Shown: positions 1 to 6,610, counted from the stretch's first letter. The stretch is 28,431 nt of DNA from Bacteroidota bacterium (GCA_013287095.1 JABDEJ010000021.1:1-28431); one strand, 5' to 3'. Program-made: numbers and translations. The notes: generated by a model from the sequence alone, not told the origin.

Positions 1-120
1 ACAGATGTAAGCCGGATATTTAGCTACGGTCTTACTTATTGCAAAGGGGCATACGTATTAAGGATGCTGGAATTTGTGATGGGTGATTCTGCTTTTTTTA
101 ATGGTTGCCGCAGTTACCTT
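1..120 (+). pseudogene. Internal fragment of an M1 aminopeptidase, plus strand, cut at an inverted junction
   Basis: The plus strand is open from base 1 and encodes TDVSRIFSYGLTYCKGAY, then VLRMLEFVMGDSAFF and NGCRSYL. This is the segment that in M1 metallopeptidases lies some 80-100 residues after the HExxH zinc motif (family pattern: Y.KGA.VL.ML...GD..FF). From about base 120 the frame runs into the antisense of the M1 piece on the other strand and stops at 160-162. The same gene therefore appears in two opposite-facing parts. The piece enters from outside the window, so its start is not visible. The reading as M1 is firm; whether the arrangement is real is open. Confidence 0.75.
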
Positions 121-1131
121 GTCCCCAAACCAATGGTGGGCCATTTCATGGGAAATAAGTGAAAACTCCATGTCCCTTACAAAACTCATGGTTTGATGTT
201 CCATACCACCGCCATAGTCAAATTCGGCCTGTCCATATTTTTCAAGGTCAAAAGGATAACGCCCAAATAACTTCACATATAGCTCCATGGTATTCCGGGC
301 CAATAGAGACGGGGTATAAAATATGGCAGAATCTTCAGGATACACATAGTTTAATATCAAAAGACTATCACCCGGGTTCGGGCCCACATTCGCATATAGA
401 TTGTATTGGACGTAATTTGTAACTGCCACCCCAACTAAGTAAGTTGCTATAGGATAGCGATGTTTCCAGTGATAGGTAATGGATGAATCATGCTTTACAG
501 AACCAACCAGAAGCCCGTTGCTTGCAGCCAGGTTGCCCTCCGGGGTTTTTACATAGATATCTATAGAATCTGCTTTATCATTAAGGCTTTGTTTGCACGG
601 CCACCAGTCTTCGGCTCCGTAAGGTTCTGATAAAGTCCATATATCAGCCACATTATGATGATAATTCTGTGAGATAGAACCCTGGGTATTATAGGGTATT
701 CCATGGTAATACACTGTTACAGAATCTATAGCCCCCAATGGGGCAGACTTTGGAAATGTAATAAGAAGCTCCTCATTCGGTTTGTTAATGACATATCCAA
801 CTTTTGACGCATGATACATCACCGAATCAATACTCAGGTCGCCATTCATATCAAAACCGATTTTGCTAAAATTGGCAGATGTCGGCTTATAATAGGTAGT
901 TACAGAACCTTTAATAAAAAAGGTATCAGGGTTCAACTCCCAATAGGTGCGGTAATAAGTAACATCATATAAAAACTCCGGTGTGTTATGTTCAGCAAAG
1001 GTGGCCAGGGCAGCTTGTGTAGCGCTTTCCTGTTCTGCCAGATTTTTCATCCATACCGGTTTTTGCGCATTTGCTTCCTTACCCATAAATCCAAAAAGGG
1101 CAATTATAAAATATAAAAAATGCTTTTTCAT
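58..1131 (-). CDS. M1 family metallopeptidase, N-terminal part, truncated at an inverted junction
   Basis: Secreted zinc aminopeptidase of the M1 (gluzincin) family, which removes N-terminal residues from peptides. Residues 1-23 form a signal peptide ending in ANAQ. The N-terminal beta domain follows, then a GGGMEH motif at 307-312, corresponding to the family's GxMEN substrate loop, and the zinc motif HEMAHHWFGD at 328-337 with metal ligands H328 and H332. The third ligand, a glutamate about 19 residues later, is absent. After K338-V339-T340 the reading leaves the family pattern (VTC.. expected), continues through 17 unrelated codons and stops at 58. Genuine coding therefore ends near base 112. 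The missing part is partly present on the opposite strand at 1-120. A TATATTTG -7-like element lies at 1144-1151. As written here the product could not be active. Confidence 0.85.
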   Translation of the reverse strand: MKKHFLYFIIALFGFMGKEANAQKPVWMKNLAEQESATQAALATFAEHNTPEFLYDVTYYRTYWELNPDTFFIKGSVTTYYKPTSANFSKIGFDMNGDLSIDSVMYHASKVGYVINKPNEELLITFPKSAPLGAIDSVTVYYHGIPYNTQGSISQNYHHNVADIWTLSEPYGAEDWWPCKQSLNDKADSIDIYVKTPEGNLAASNGLLVGSVKHDSSITYHWKHRYPIATYLVGVAVTNYVQYNLYANVGPNPGDSLLILNYVYPEDSAIFYTPSLLARNTMELYVKLFGRYPFDLEKYGQAEFDYGGGMEHQTMSFVRDMEFSLISHEMAHHWFGDKVTAATIKKSRITHHKFQHP

Positions 1132-1497
1132 GCGCGGATACTACAAATATAGCAATTAGAGCCGGATGAGGGTTCTGATCTCCATTGAAGGATTAATAGT
1201 TAATTGAAAATTAAAAAATTGAAAGATGGAAAGATTTGGAATGGCAATAGATGCGATATTCCCCTCCTTCCTTTAAGGAGGGATGGCCGAAGGCCAGGGT
1301 GGTTGTCGTAGAAAACTAATAGAAGAGAACTCCTCCCATCCCTGGTCTTTCTCCTGACATACTAATTGCCTTTTAATTATGTCTGATTTCGGTCGGTCAT
1401 GAAACCGACGGAGGAATATATATGTGCAGTACAAATGCCATTTATTTCAAAAATAGTTTTATCTTAGTCGCTGAATTTGACAACTTTCGTGTACATC
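1132..1497. other. Gene-free stretch with REP-like hairpins
   Basis: No convincing gene is seen. The left end holds the M1 gene's -7-like element (1144-1151). The middle has a 7-bp stem, CCTCCTT at 1263-1269 with AAGGAGG at 1275-1281, directly followed by GGCC-GAA-GGCC at 1285-1295. A third hairpin pairs GTCGGT at 1392-1397 with ACCGAC at 1404-1409. None has a T tract, so they look like dispersed intergenic repeat elements rather than terminators. TGAATTTG at 1472-1479 is one base off the -7 consensus and could serve the following lipoprotein gene. Confidence 0.5.
1261..1303. repeat. REP-like double hairpin
   Basis: Two adjacent short hairpins: CCTCCTT/AAGGAGG with a 5-nt loop (1263-1281) and GGCC/GGCC with a GAA loop (1285-1295), followed by AGGGTGGTTG. 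The form recalls dispersed intergenic repeats of Bacteroidota. Copy number elsewhere in the genome cannot be judged from this window. Confidence 0.45.
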
Positions 1498-2061
1498 ATG
1501 AAGAATTCAGCAAGGGAAATTATATCGGTTTTAGTATTGGCATTACTCTTTAATGGCTGCAAGAAAAACCAAACCACACCACAGGTTCTTGACATCAAAG
1601 CGGGAGATTCAACTTCAGCCAATGTTCATTTCGTAAAAATAAAAGATACCGTTAATAACTACCCGGCTGTTCCATTTTATCTTAATATTGGCGCGGACAG
1701 TATTCTTGTCCTTAGCTATGTTTTTAATCATTGTTGCCCTGATATTTACGGTTCAAGTTTTTCAATTACAACCAAAAGTAAAAATGTATATATCTGCACA
1801 GATAATCATGGCTATCCCCTTTTGCTCTACCAGGGTGACCCGATAAACGACAGCCTAAATTGGACAAATAATGGAAATGGCATTCTTTGGTTACAGAATT
1901 ACGATGGTCGCTCAAATGGGTACAATTATTATTTGGGGAATTGGGTAAATACACATACAGGCTTTCTGGCATTTAAAATCGTAAGCAAATCCATAATCTA
2001 TAAGGGTTGGATAAGAATTGGCTTGGACTACATAGACAATTACGCCTGTGTAGCCTATTAA
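1498..2061 (+). CDS. Hypothetical lipoprotein
   Basis: A 187-residue protein starting at the ATG at 1498. The frame also opens at a TTG at 1477, but 1498 puts the signal peptide in its usual place. MKNSAREIISVLVLALLFNGC is a lipoprotein signal with lipobox LFNGC; KK after the cysteine is common in Bacteroidota lipoproteins. The rest is rich in aromatic residues, Asn and Gly (for example NGNGILWLQNYDGRSNGYNY) and is probably a small beta-fold facing the periplasm or outer surface. It contains paired cysteines (NHCCPDIYG). No family is recognised. It stands alone ahead of the perR-type operon, separated by about 100 bp, with no sign of shared function. Confidence 0.75.
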   Translation: MKNSAREIISVLVLALLFNGCKKNQTTPQVLDIKAGDSTSANVHFVKIKDTVNNYPAVPFYLNIGADSILVLSYVFNHCCPDIYGSSFSITTKSKNVYICTDNHGYPLLLYQGDPINDSLNWTNNGNGILWLQNYDGRSNGYNYYLGNWVNTHTGFLAFKIVSKSIIYKGWIRIGLDYIDNYACVAY

Positions 2062-2115
2062 ACAACCTTAACAATTTATTTTACTTATGTCAATCTATAT
2101 TCAGATTTTTCCTTT

Positions 2116-2123
2116 TACCTTTG
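2116..2123 (+). promoter_or_regulatory. -7 promoter element before perR-like gene
   Basis: TACCTTTG matches the Bacteroidota -7 consensus TAnnTTTG. No good -33 TTG is found at the expected spacing. Transcription would start near 2130, inside the palindrome at 2128-2148. Confidence 0.45.
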
Positions 2124-2127
2124 CCAC

Positions 2128-2148
2128 AAATAAGAATGATTCTTATTT
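2128..2148 (+). promoter_or_regulatory. Fur/PerR-type operator, perfect 10-1-10 palindrome
   Basis: AAATAAGAAT at 2128-2137, a central G at 2138, and ATTCTTATTT at 2139-2148 form a perfect palindrome. The inner 7-1-7 core TAAGAAT-G-ATTCTTA matches the PerR-box consensus TTATAAT-N-ATTATAA at 5 of 7 positions in each half. It covers the likely transcription start and ends 15 bp before the regulator's start codon, so negative autoregulation of the perR-peroxiredoxin operon is the simple reading. Confidence 0.75.
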
Positions 2149-2163
2149 AGGAAACAATCTTAG

Positions 2164-2637
2164 TTGAAGAATACTGCATCCATATCCCATGATTTTCAGT
2201 CGTTAAAGGAACATTTGTCCTCTCATGGACTAAAGGTCACCTCTCAGCGGCTGGCCATATACCAGACTTTGCTAAAATCGGAGGAACACCCATCTGCAGA
2301 GAAAATTTTTGAAAAGATAAGCCAGGAACACCCAAGTATTTCCCTTGCTACTGTTTATAAAACCCTGGAAACACTTGTAGAGGCCGGACTTGCCAAGAAA
2401 GTAAAAACCGCAAACGATCTGCTCCGTTTCGATGCAAAAACAGGGAACCATAATCATTTGTATTGCAGCAATACCGACCAGATCATTGACTTTGATGACC
2501 CTGAACTGCAAACAATGTTAGAGCAATACTTCTTAAAAAAGAAATTCAGCAATTTCAAGATTACTGATTTCCAAATCCAGGTAAATGGGGAAATCCTCGA
2601 TAAAGACAAACGTATCAAATTGAAACAAACTAATTAA
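2164..2637 (+). CDS. perR: Fur-family regulator, PerR-like
   Basis: A 157-residue regulator with an N-terminal winged helix (about 12-85; recognition region SLATVYKTLETLVEAGLAKK) and a C-terminal dimer domain. The regulatory metal site is visible: H42 in EHPSAE, D90 in LRFD, H96 and H98 in NHNHLYC, and D109 in IIDFD. Aspartate at the last position is the feature that in known PerR proteins favours peroxide sensing by iron-catalysed histidine oxidation. Only one cysteine (C101) remains of the usual CxxC pairs that hold structural zinc, and the C-terminal pair is absent. The start is a TTG at 2164; the fold needs nearly all of this length and no nearby ATG fits better. It lies 8 bp ahead of a peroxiredoxin gene. 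Fur or Zur is possible, but neighbour, operator and D109 point to PerR. Confidence 0.85.
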   Translation: MKNTASISHDFQSLKEHLSSHGLKVTSQRLAIYQTLLKSEEHPSAEKIFEKISQEHPSISLATVYKTLETLVEAGLAKKVKTANDLLRFDAKTGNHNHLYCSNTDQIIDFDDPELQTMLEQYFLKKKFSNFKITDFQIQVNGEILDKDKRIKLKQTN

Positions 2638-2645
2638 TTAATAAT

Positions 2646-3278
2646 ATGTCACTTGTAGGAAAAAAAGCGCCGAATTTTAAGGCAGCCGCTGTTGTGGATG
2701 GCGGAGAATTTGAAGACAACTATTCATTGAGCCAATTCATTGGCAAAAAGTATGTTATTTTCTTTTTCTATCCACTCGATTTTACTTTCGTATGCCCTAC
2801 CGAACTCCTGGCTTTCCAGGACAAACTTGCCGAATTTGAAAAGAGGAACTGTGCCGTTGTAGGTTGTTCAGTTGATTCCAAATTCAGCCATTGGGCATGG
2901 TTAAATACCCCAACCGATAAAGGTGGCATACAGGGTGTGACCTACCCTATCGTAGCGGACCTTACCAAAACCATATCAGATAATTATGGTGTATTGGCAG
3001 GTTCTTATGATTATAACGAAGAAGGTTTAATGGAATTTCATGGTGTGGCTCAGGCATACAGAGGTTTGTTCCTCATTGACAAGGAAGGTGTTGTGCGCCA
3101 TGAAGTTGTCAATGATTTCCCGCTGGGCCGCAATATTGATGAAGCCCTGAGGATGCTTGAAGCATTGACCCATTTTGAAGAAAACGGGGAAGTTTGCCCT
3201 GCCAACTGGGAAGAAGGTGACGAAGCTATGGTAGAATCACACGAAAGCGTGAGCGGATATCTGGCGAAGCATAGATAA
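2646..3278 (+). CDS. Typical 2-Cys peroxiredoxin (AhpC/Prx1 type)
   Basis: A 210-residue cytoplasmic peroxidase that reduces hydrogen peroxide and organic peroxides. The peroxidatic cysteine is C50 in DFTFVCPTE, and the resolving cysteine is C184 in GEVCPANW, so the enzyme should work as a head-to-tail dimer with disulfide exchange. R139 in AYRGLF fits the conserved active-site arginine. The GSYDYNEEGLMEFHGVAQ stretch (119-136) before AYRGLF is longer than in short AhpC proteins. It follows the PerR-like regulator by 8 bp and must share its promoter and operator, which makes it the likely main target of derepression. No AhpF-like reductase is nearby, so the electron donor is probably a thioredoxin system elsewhere. 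Confidence 0.95.
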   Translation: MSLVGKKAPNFKAAAVVDGGEFEDNYSLSQFIGKKYVIFFFYPLDFTFVCPTELLAFQDKLAEFEKRNCAVVGCSVDSKFSHWAWLNTPTDKGGIQGVTYPIVADLTKTISDNYGVLAGSYDYNEEGLMEFHGVAQAYRGLFLIDKEGVVRHEVVNDFPLGRNIDEALRMLEALTHFEENGEVCPANWEEGDEAMVESHESVSGYLAKHR

Positions 3279-3281
3279 CTG

Positions 3282-3410
3282 ATGTGCTGATGTGATAATT
3301 GGCTGATGTGATAATTGGCTGATGTGATAATTGACTGGCACAAGCGAGTTTATGCTAATAGTTGATTCTTTTTTAAAATCAGCAATTAGCAAGCTATCAC
3401 ATCAGCACAT
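3282..3410. repeat. Tandem 16-bp repeats with an inverted partner between convergent genes
   Basis: GCTGATGTGATAATTG occurs three times without change at 3286-3301, 3302-3317 and 3318-3333. The start of the array is also half of an inverted repeat: ATGTGCTGATGTGATA at 3282-3297 pairs perfectly with 3395-3410. It lies between the stops of the peroxiredoxin gene and the convergent protease gene, so a folded transcript could end transcription from either side, though no clear T tract follows. Confidence 0.7.
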
Positions 3411-3430
3411 TTCTTTCAATTAGCACATTA

Positions 3431-3865
3431 TCACATTTTCTTCAACTTCACTACCTTTTTCTTATAATCTATCACGGCATCAAACGCGACAAGCAGATCG
3501 CTGCCCAAAACACCGGCGATGGGCGGAATATCAATTTTTTTATAACTTGTATTTACATGACTAAGGTCTATGATACCTGCCTCATAATTTTTTAGTTCTA
3601 TATCCCCTATTTCAAGCTTTTCGATCACCGCCACGAAATTCTTAACCGAATCCGTGCCGAGTCCTGTGGCATGGTCTTCATTTTCCTCCAGTTCTATCCC
3701 ATCATGAATGGTCTTTATGGTTTCCAGGTCAAATACCGTCCTGGATGCTCCCGTATCCAGCAGCATAAAAACTTTATGCCCATTTACTTTTGCTTCCAGG
3801 AACACATGATAACCATCACTTTGAATGGCAGCAATGTATAGGGGGATTTCAACAAGTTTTTTCAT
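3431..3865 (-). CDS. Retropepsin-like aspartic protease
   Basis: A 144-residue single-domain protein of the clan AA aspartic protease type. The catalytic motif is LLDTGASRTVF with D37. A second conserved patch near the end, AGVLGSDLL, matches the hydrophobic-hydrophobic-Gly motif that packs behind the active site. One catalytic Asp per chain means it should work as a dimer, as in retroviral proteases. There is no signal peptide, so it is predicted to be cytoplasmic. Substrate unknown. It lies 61 bp after mdh on the same strand, with an 18-bp hairpin filling the gap and its T tract touching the start codon. It may therefore be weakly read through from mdh or controlled at that hairpin. Confidence 0.8.
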   Translation of the reverse strand: MKKLVEIPLYIAAIQSDGYHVFLEAKVNGHKVFMLLDTGASRTVFDLETIKTIHDGIELEENEDHATGLGTDSVKNFVAVIEKLEIGDIELKNYEAGIIDLSHVNTSYKKIDIPPIAGVLGSDLLVAFDAVIDYKKKVVKLKKM

Positions 3866-3920
3866 AAAAAATGATCAATTATCAATGATCAATATTCAAT
3901 GGCATTGATAATTGATCATT
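3866..3920 (-). terminator. 18-bp perfect hairpin with T6 tract between mdh and the protease gene
   Basis: Bases 3870-3887 and 3903-3920 are exact inverted copies (arm begins AATGATCAATTATC), with a 15-nt loop. Read on the minus strand the stem runs into six T residues (3871-3866) and then directly into the ATG of the protease gene (3865). The shape is that of an intrinsic terminator for mdh, though the stem is AT-rich. The same TGATCAAT words recur as tandem repeats at 19071-19112. Confidence 0.55.
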
Positions 3921-3926
3921 GATGAT

Positions 3927-4868
3927 TTAATTGCTCGCGAGCATTGTGTCAAGTACACCCATCACTTCCCTTACAGATTTCGCAGAAGCATTCAGCAAAT
4001 CCATTTCAGAACTATTGAGTTTCAGTTCGATGATCTGCTCAATTCCTTTTTTGCCAAGCTTGGCAGGGACGCCCAGATAAATATCTTTTAATCCATACTG
4101 TCCTGTAAGCCAGGCGCAAACAGGAACAATGCGGTTCTGGTCCATTAAAATAGCTTCGACCATTTGTGCGGCAGAAGCGCCGGGAGCCAACCATGCTGAT
4201 GTCCCAAGTAAGTTAACAAGTTCTCCTCCCCCGCTTTTGGTGCGGTTTACGATGGCTGTCAATTTATCTTCACTGATCATTTCAGTAACCGGAATCCCGG
4301 AAACGGTTGTATATCTTGGCAGTGGAACCATAGTATCACCATGCCCACCCATCAGTACAGCCTGGATATCTCTCGGGGAAACATTTAATTCTTCGGCCAA
4401 AAATGCACGGTAACGGGCGGTATCAAGGACACCTGCCATCCCAAAAACCCTGCTGCTATCTACATTGGCAGTAAGGTATGCACAATAGGTCATCACATCC
4501 AGCGGGTTTGAAACAACAATGATAATGGCATTCGGAGAATGTTCAATCACGGATTTGGTAACCGAATCAACGATTTTGGCATTGGTTGAAATAAGATCAT
4601 CACGGCTCATGCCCGGTTTTCTGGGCAACCCGGATGTAATCACGACCACATCAGAATCTTTGGTTTTGGAATAATCACCGGTTGTACCTATTACCCTTGT
4701 ATCAAACATATTCACAGGGGCGGTTTGCCAGATATCAAGGGCTTTGCCTTCGGCGAAATTTTCCTTAATATCAACAAGGACTACCTGGTTTGCAATCCCT
4801 TTTTGAGCCAATACATCGGCACAGGTGGCACCTACATTCCCGGCACCTATCACACTTACTTTAGTCAT
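3927..4868 (-). CDS. mdh: Malate dehydrogenase
   Basis: NAD-dependent oxidation of malate to oxaloacetate in the TCA cycle; 313 residues, the normal length for the LDH-like MDH group. The Rossmann motif GAGNVGAT is at 8-15, and D33 in VLVDI selects NAD over NADP. The substrate loop is RKPGMSRDDL (83-92) with R83 and R89; Met at 87 rather than Gln fits malate over lactate. R152 in DTARYR and H176 in GGHGDT complete the active site. Start is the ATG at 4868; a TATTTTTG -7 element lies about 35 bp upstream. The retropepsin-like gene follows, separated by a strong hairpin, so mdh is probably its own transcript. The identification is secure. Confidence 0.97.
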   Translation of the reverse strand: MTKVSVIGAGNVGATCADVLAQKGIANQVVLVDIKENFAEGKALDIWQTAPVNMFDTRVIGTTGDYSKTKDSDVVVITSGLPRKPGMSRDDLISTNAKIVDSVTKSVIEHSPNAIIIVVSNPLDVMTYCAYLTANVDSSRVFGMAGVLDTARYRAFLAEELNVSPRDIQAVLMGGHGDTMVPLPRYTTVSGIPVTEMISEDKLTAIVNRTKSGGGELVNLLGTSAWLAPGASAAQMVEAILMDQNRIVPVCAWLTGQYGLKDIYLGVPAKLGKKGIEQIIELKLNSSEMDLLNASAKSVREVMGVLDTMLASN

Positions 4869-4902
4869 TTGAGTTTTATATTTTGAGAAAGTTTATTGGC
4901 CG

Positions 4903-4910
4903 CAAAAATA
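4903..4910 (-). promoter_or_regulatory. -7 promoter element of mdh
   Basis: On the minus strand this reads TATTTTTG (consensus TAnnTTTG), about 35 bp before the mdh start codon. No -33 TTG occurs at the usual 17-23 bp spacing. Confidence 0.4.
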
Positions 4911-5178
4911 ACCAGAAATCCAAAGTTTTCCCCTTGTTTTCAAAATTACTTAGATGGATATATCCTTTAATGAAAAGAACAAAAAACCTACCTATATGAA
5001 AAAAGAATATCAATAATAGTTGCCAACATAAAACAGTACCTTTACCTAAGTTATTAAACGGTTTTTTTGGAGAAAAGTTTAATTTAGTACAAAGATAAAT
5101 TTGATCTCGGCCGCTAATTACAATCAAATGATAGCCTTTGAAATGATTTTTATCAATATTTCAATTCTATGATGCCTA

Positions 5179-5186
5179 TAATTTTG
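5179..5186 (+). promoter_or_regulatory. -7 promoter element of the acidic protein gene
   Basis: TAATTTTG matches TAnnTTTG and leaves a leader of roughly 30 nt before the ATG at 5224. No matching -33 element is seen. Confidence 0.4.
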
Positions 5187-5223
5187 CATTCATATTAAGA
5201 TTAAACCTAAAAAAAAGACAGAC

Positions 5224-5499
5224 ATGCACAAATACATTGGAAGAAACCCGGATACGGACTCAGCTTTTGAGAAGTTGTTTAGTAATGAAGTGGATGCTCT
5301 CCAGTACGGCGAAGATAAAGTAGCTGTTTATCCAGACTATGAAGTAATTCCATGGGGCACAGCTGTTGATAAAACAGATATTGAAGATGAACTCGGAGTT
5401 GACTATGATTTTGTAGAAGAACTTGAAGAAATGGGCCTGGATGAAGAAGGCCAGGAAGGCTTTGACTGGGCAGATGAAAGCGCAGAACTGAATGATTGA
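5224..5499 (+). CDS. Small highly acidic protein of unknown function
   Basis: A 91-residue cytoplasmic protein with no signal peptide or membrane segment. The N-terminal half (MHKYIGRNPDTDSAFEKLFS) is balanced in charge; from about residue 50 it is dominated by Asp and Glu (VEELEEMGLDEEGQEGFDW). It has its own -7 element upstream and a small hairpin overlapping the stop codon, so it seems to be a single-gene transcript between mdh and the haem operon. I do not recognise a family. The strong acidic tail could suit a nucleic-acid mimic or a partner for a basic protein, but that is only a thought. The well-formed promoter and compact size argue that it is real. Confidence 0.7.
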   Translation: MHKYIGRNPDTDSAFEKLFSNEVDALQYGEDKVAVYPDYEVIPWGTAVDKTDIEDELGVDYDFVEELEEMGLDEEGQEGFDWADESAELND

Positions 5500-5510
5500 C
5501 ATTAATCATT
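5491..5510 (+). terminator. Weak hairpin at the end of the acidic protein gene
   Basis: AATGATT at 5491-5497 pairs with AATCATT at 5504-5510 around a 6-nt loop. It overlaps the stop codon and is followed only by TTC, so termination would be weak. Confidence 0.3.
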
Positions 5511-5531
5511 TTCAGGTTCTATGAATTGACC

Positions 5532-5539
5532 TAATTTTG
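5532..5539 (+). promoter_or_regulatory. -7 promoter element of the hem operon
   Basis: TAATTTTG matches TAnnTTTG. TTTTC ends 19 bp upstream where a TTTG would be expected, so the -33 part is imperfect. The leader to the hemE ATG at 5572 would be about 25-30 nt. Confidence 0.45.
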
Positions 5540-5571
5540 CCCCAACTTGAATAAAACCCCCTTTTTAATAA

Positions 5572-6600
5572 ATGCCTTTCAACGATACTTTTCTAAAAGC
5601 CTGCAGCATGGAACCTGCCGATCATATTCCTGTTTGGTTTATGCGCCAGGCCGGACGGTACCAGCCGGAATACCGCGAAATACGTAAGAAATACAGCTTG
5701 CTTGATATTTGCAGGGAGCCTGATATATGTACTGAAGTCACATTATTACCTGTACAGCAGCTTGGTGTAGATGCCGCTATCCTATTTTCTGACATCACGC
5801 TACCATTAGAACCGATGGGCGTTGAGTTTGATATCGTGGAAGGAATTGGCCCTGTGATTCATAATCCGGTAGTACATGCTTCTGATGTCGACAAACTAAC
5901 CTTATTCAAAGCAGAAGACAGCCTGCCTTATGTCGGCCAGACTATTAAACAACTTGTAAATGAGTTAAAAGTGCCCCTTATCGGTTTTACCGGGGCACCT
6001 TTTACGCTGGCAAGTTATATTATTGAAGGTGGGCCTTCCAAGAGCTTTACCAAAACCAAGTCTTTCATGTACTATCAGCCGGAAGCATGGCACAGACTCA
6101 TGGAAAAACTGGCAAATGCCATGGCCGATTACCTGGTTTACCAGGTGGGTTGCGGTGCCCAGGCTATACAGGTATTTGATTCATGGGTCGGTAACCTGAG
6201 CATCGAAGATTATCGAGATTATGTATATCCTCACATGCAAACGATGTTTGCGGCTTTAATACATCTGAATGTTCCTCTTATTCACTTCGGTGTGGTGAGC
6301 GGCCATTTATTAGAGATGATGAAAGATTGTGGAAGTACTGTTGTAGGGCTAGATTGGCGCGTACGGATTGATGAAAGCAGGGCGAAATTGAAATACGAAG
6401 TTGCTGTTCAGGGGAATCTTGATCCCGTGGCCATCCTGGCTCCATGGCCTATTTTAGAAAAAAAATGCACCCAGATATTGGAACAAGTCGATCGGCCGGG
6501 TTTTATTTTTAACCTTGGACATGGAATTATGCCACAGGCAGACGGCGATGTCCTGAAAAGAATAACTGACTTTGTACATAACTGGAAATCAAACCAATAA
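5572..6600 (+). CDS. hemE: Uroporphyrinogen decarboxylase
   Basis: Removes the four acetate carboxyls of uroporphyrinogen III to give coproporphyrinogen III; cytoplasmic; 342 residues, the usual length. The signature PVWFMRQAGRYQPEYR (20-35) supplies the conserved arginines R25 and R29. The catalytic aspartate lies in ILFSDITLPLEPMG, the conserved tyrosine in GFTGAPFTLASYIIEGG, and the late histidine in FNLGHGIMP. First gene of a three-gene haem operon; hemH begins 10 bp after its stop. The preceding TAATTTTG element is the likely promoter. No feature departs from the family. Confidence 0.97.
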   Translation: MPFNDTFLKACSMEPADHIPVWFMRQAGRYQPEYREIRKKYSLLDICREPDICTEVTLLPVQQLGVDAAILFSDITLPLEPMGVEFDIVEGIGPVIHNPVVHASDVDKLTLFKAEDSLPYVGQTIKQLVNELKVPLIGFTGAPFTLASYIIEGGPSKSFTKTKSFMYYQPEAWHRLMEKLANAMADYLVYQVGCGAQAIQVFDSWVGNLSIEDYRDYVYPHMQTMFAALIHLNVPLIHFGVVSGHLLEMMKDCGSTVVGLDWRVRIDESRAKLKYEVAVQGNLDPVAILAPWPILEKKCTQILEQVDRPGFIFNLGHGIMPQADGDVLKRITDFVHNWKSNQ

Positions 6601-6610
6601 AATAGTTTAG

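Larger units (their letters stand above)
4869..5223. other. Divergent intergenic region between mdh and the acidic small protein gene
   Basis: AT-rich, 355 bp. It carries a -7 element for mdh on the minus strand (4903-4910) and one for the plus-strand gene (5179-5186). The open frame on the minus strand at 4876-5127 has low-complexity hydrophobic and lysine-rich content, no ribosome-binding context and no recognisable domain, so I do not call it a gene. No hairpin or repeat stands out. Confidence 0.5.

Noticed and set aside
1..1131. Two separate convergent M1 peptidase genes
   Set aside because: Each piece lacks its 3' part exactly at the point where they meet, and they cover different, successive parts of one protein. 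One broken gene explains this better.
1477..1497. TTG start for the first lipoprotein
   Set aside because: The internal ATG at 1498 gives a complete lipoprotein signal peptide with a normal N-region.
3282..3410. CRISPR array
   Set aside because: The units are 16 bp, directly adjacent with no unique spacers, and no cas gene is near.
4903..4924. Full -33/-7 promoter for mdh using TTTG at 4924-4921
   Set aside because: The spacing to the -7 element is only 10 bp, too short for the Bacteroidota promoter form; only the -7 element was kept.
4876..5127. 83-residue minus-strand open frame upstream of mdh
   Set aside because: Low-complexity AT-rich content, no domain, and it overlaps the expected mdh promoter and leader.
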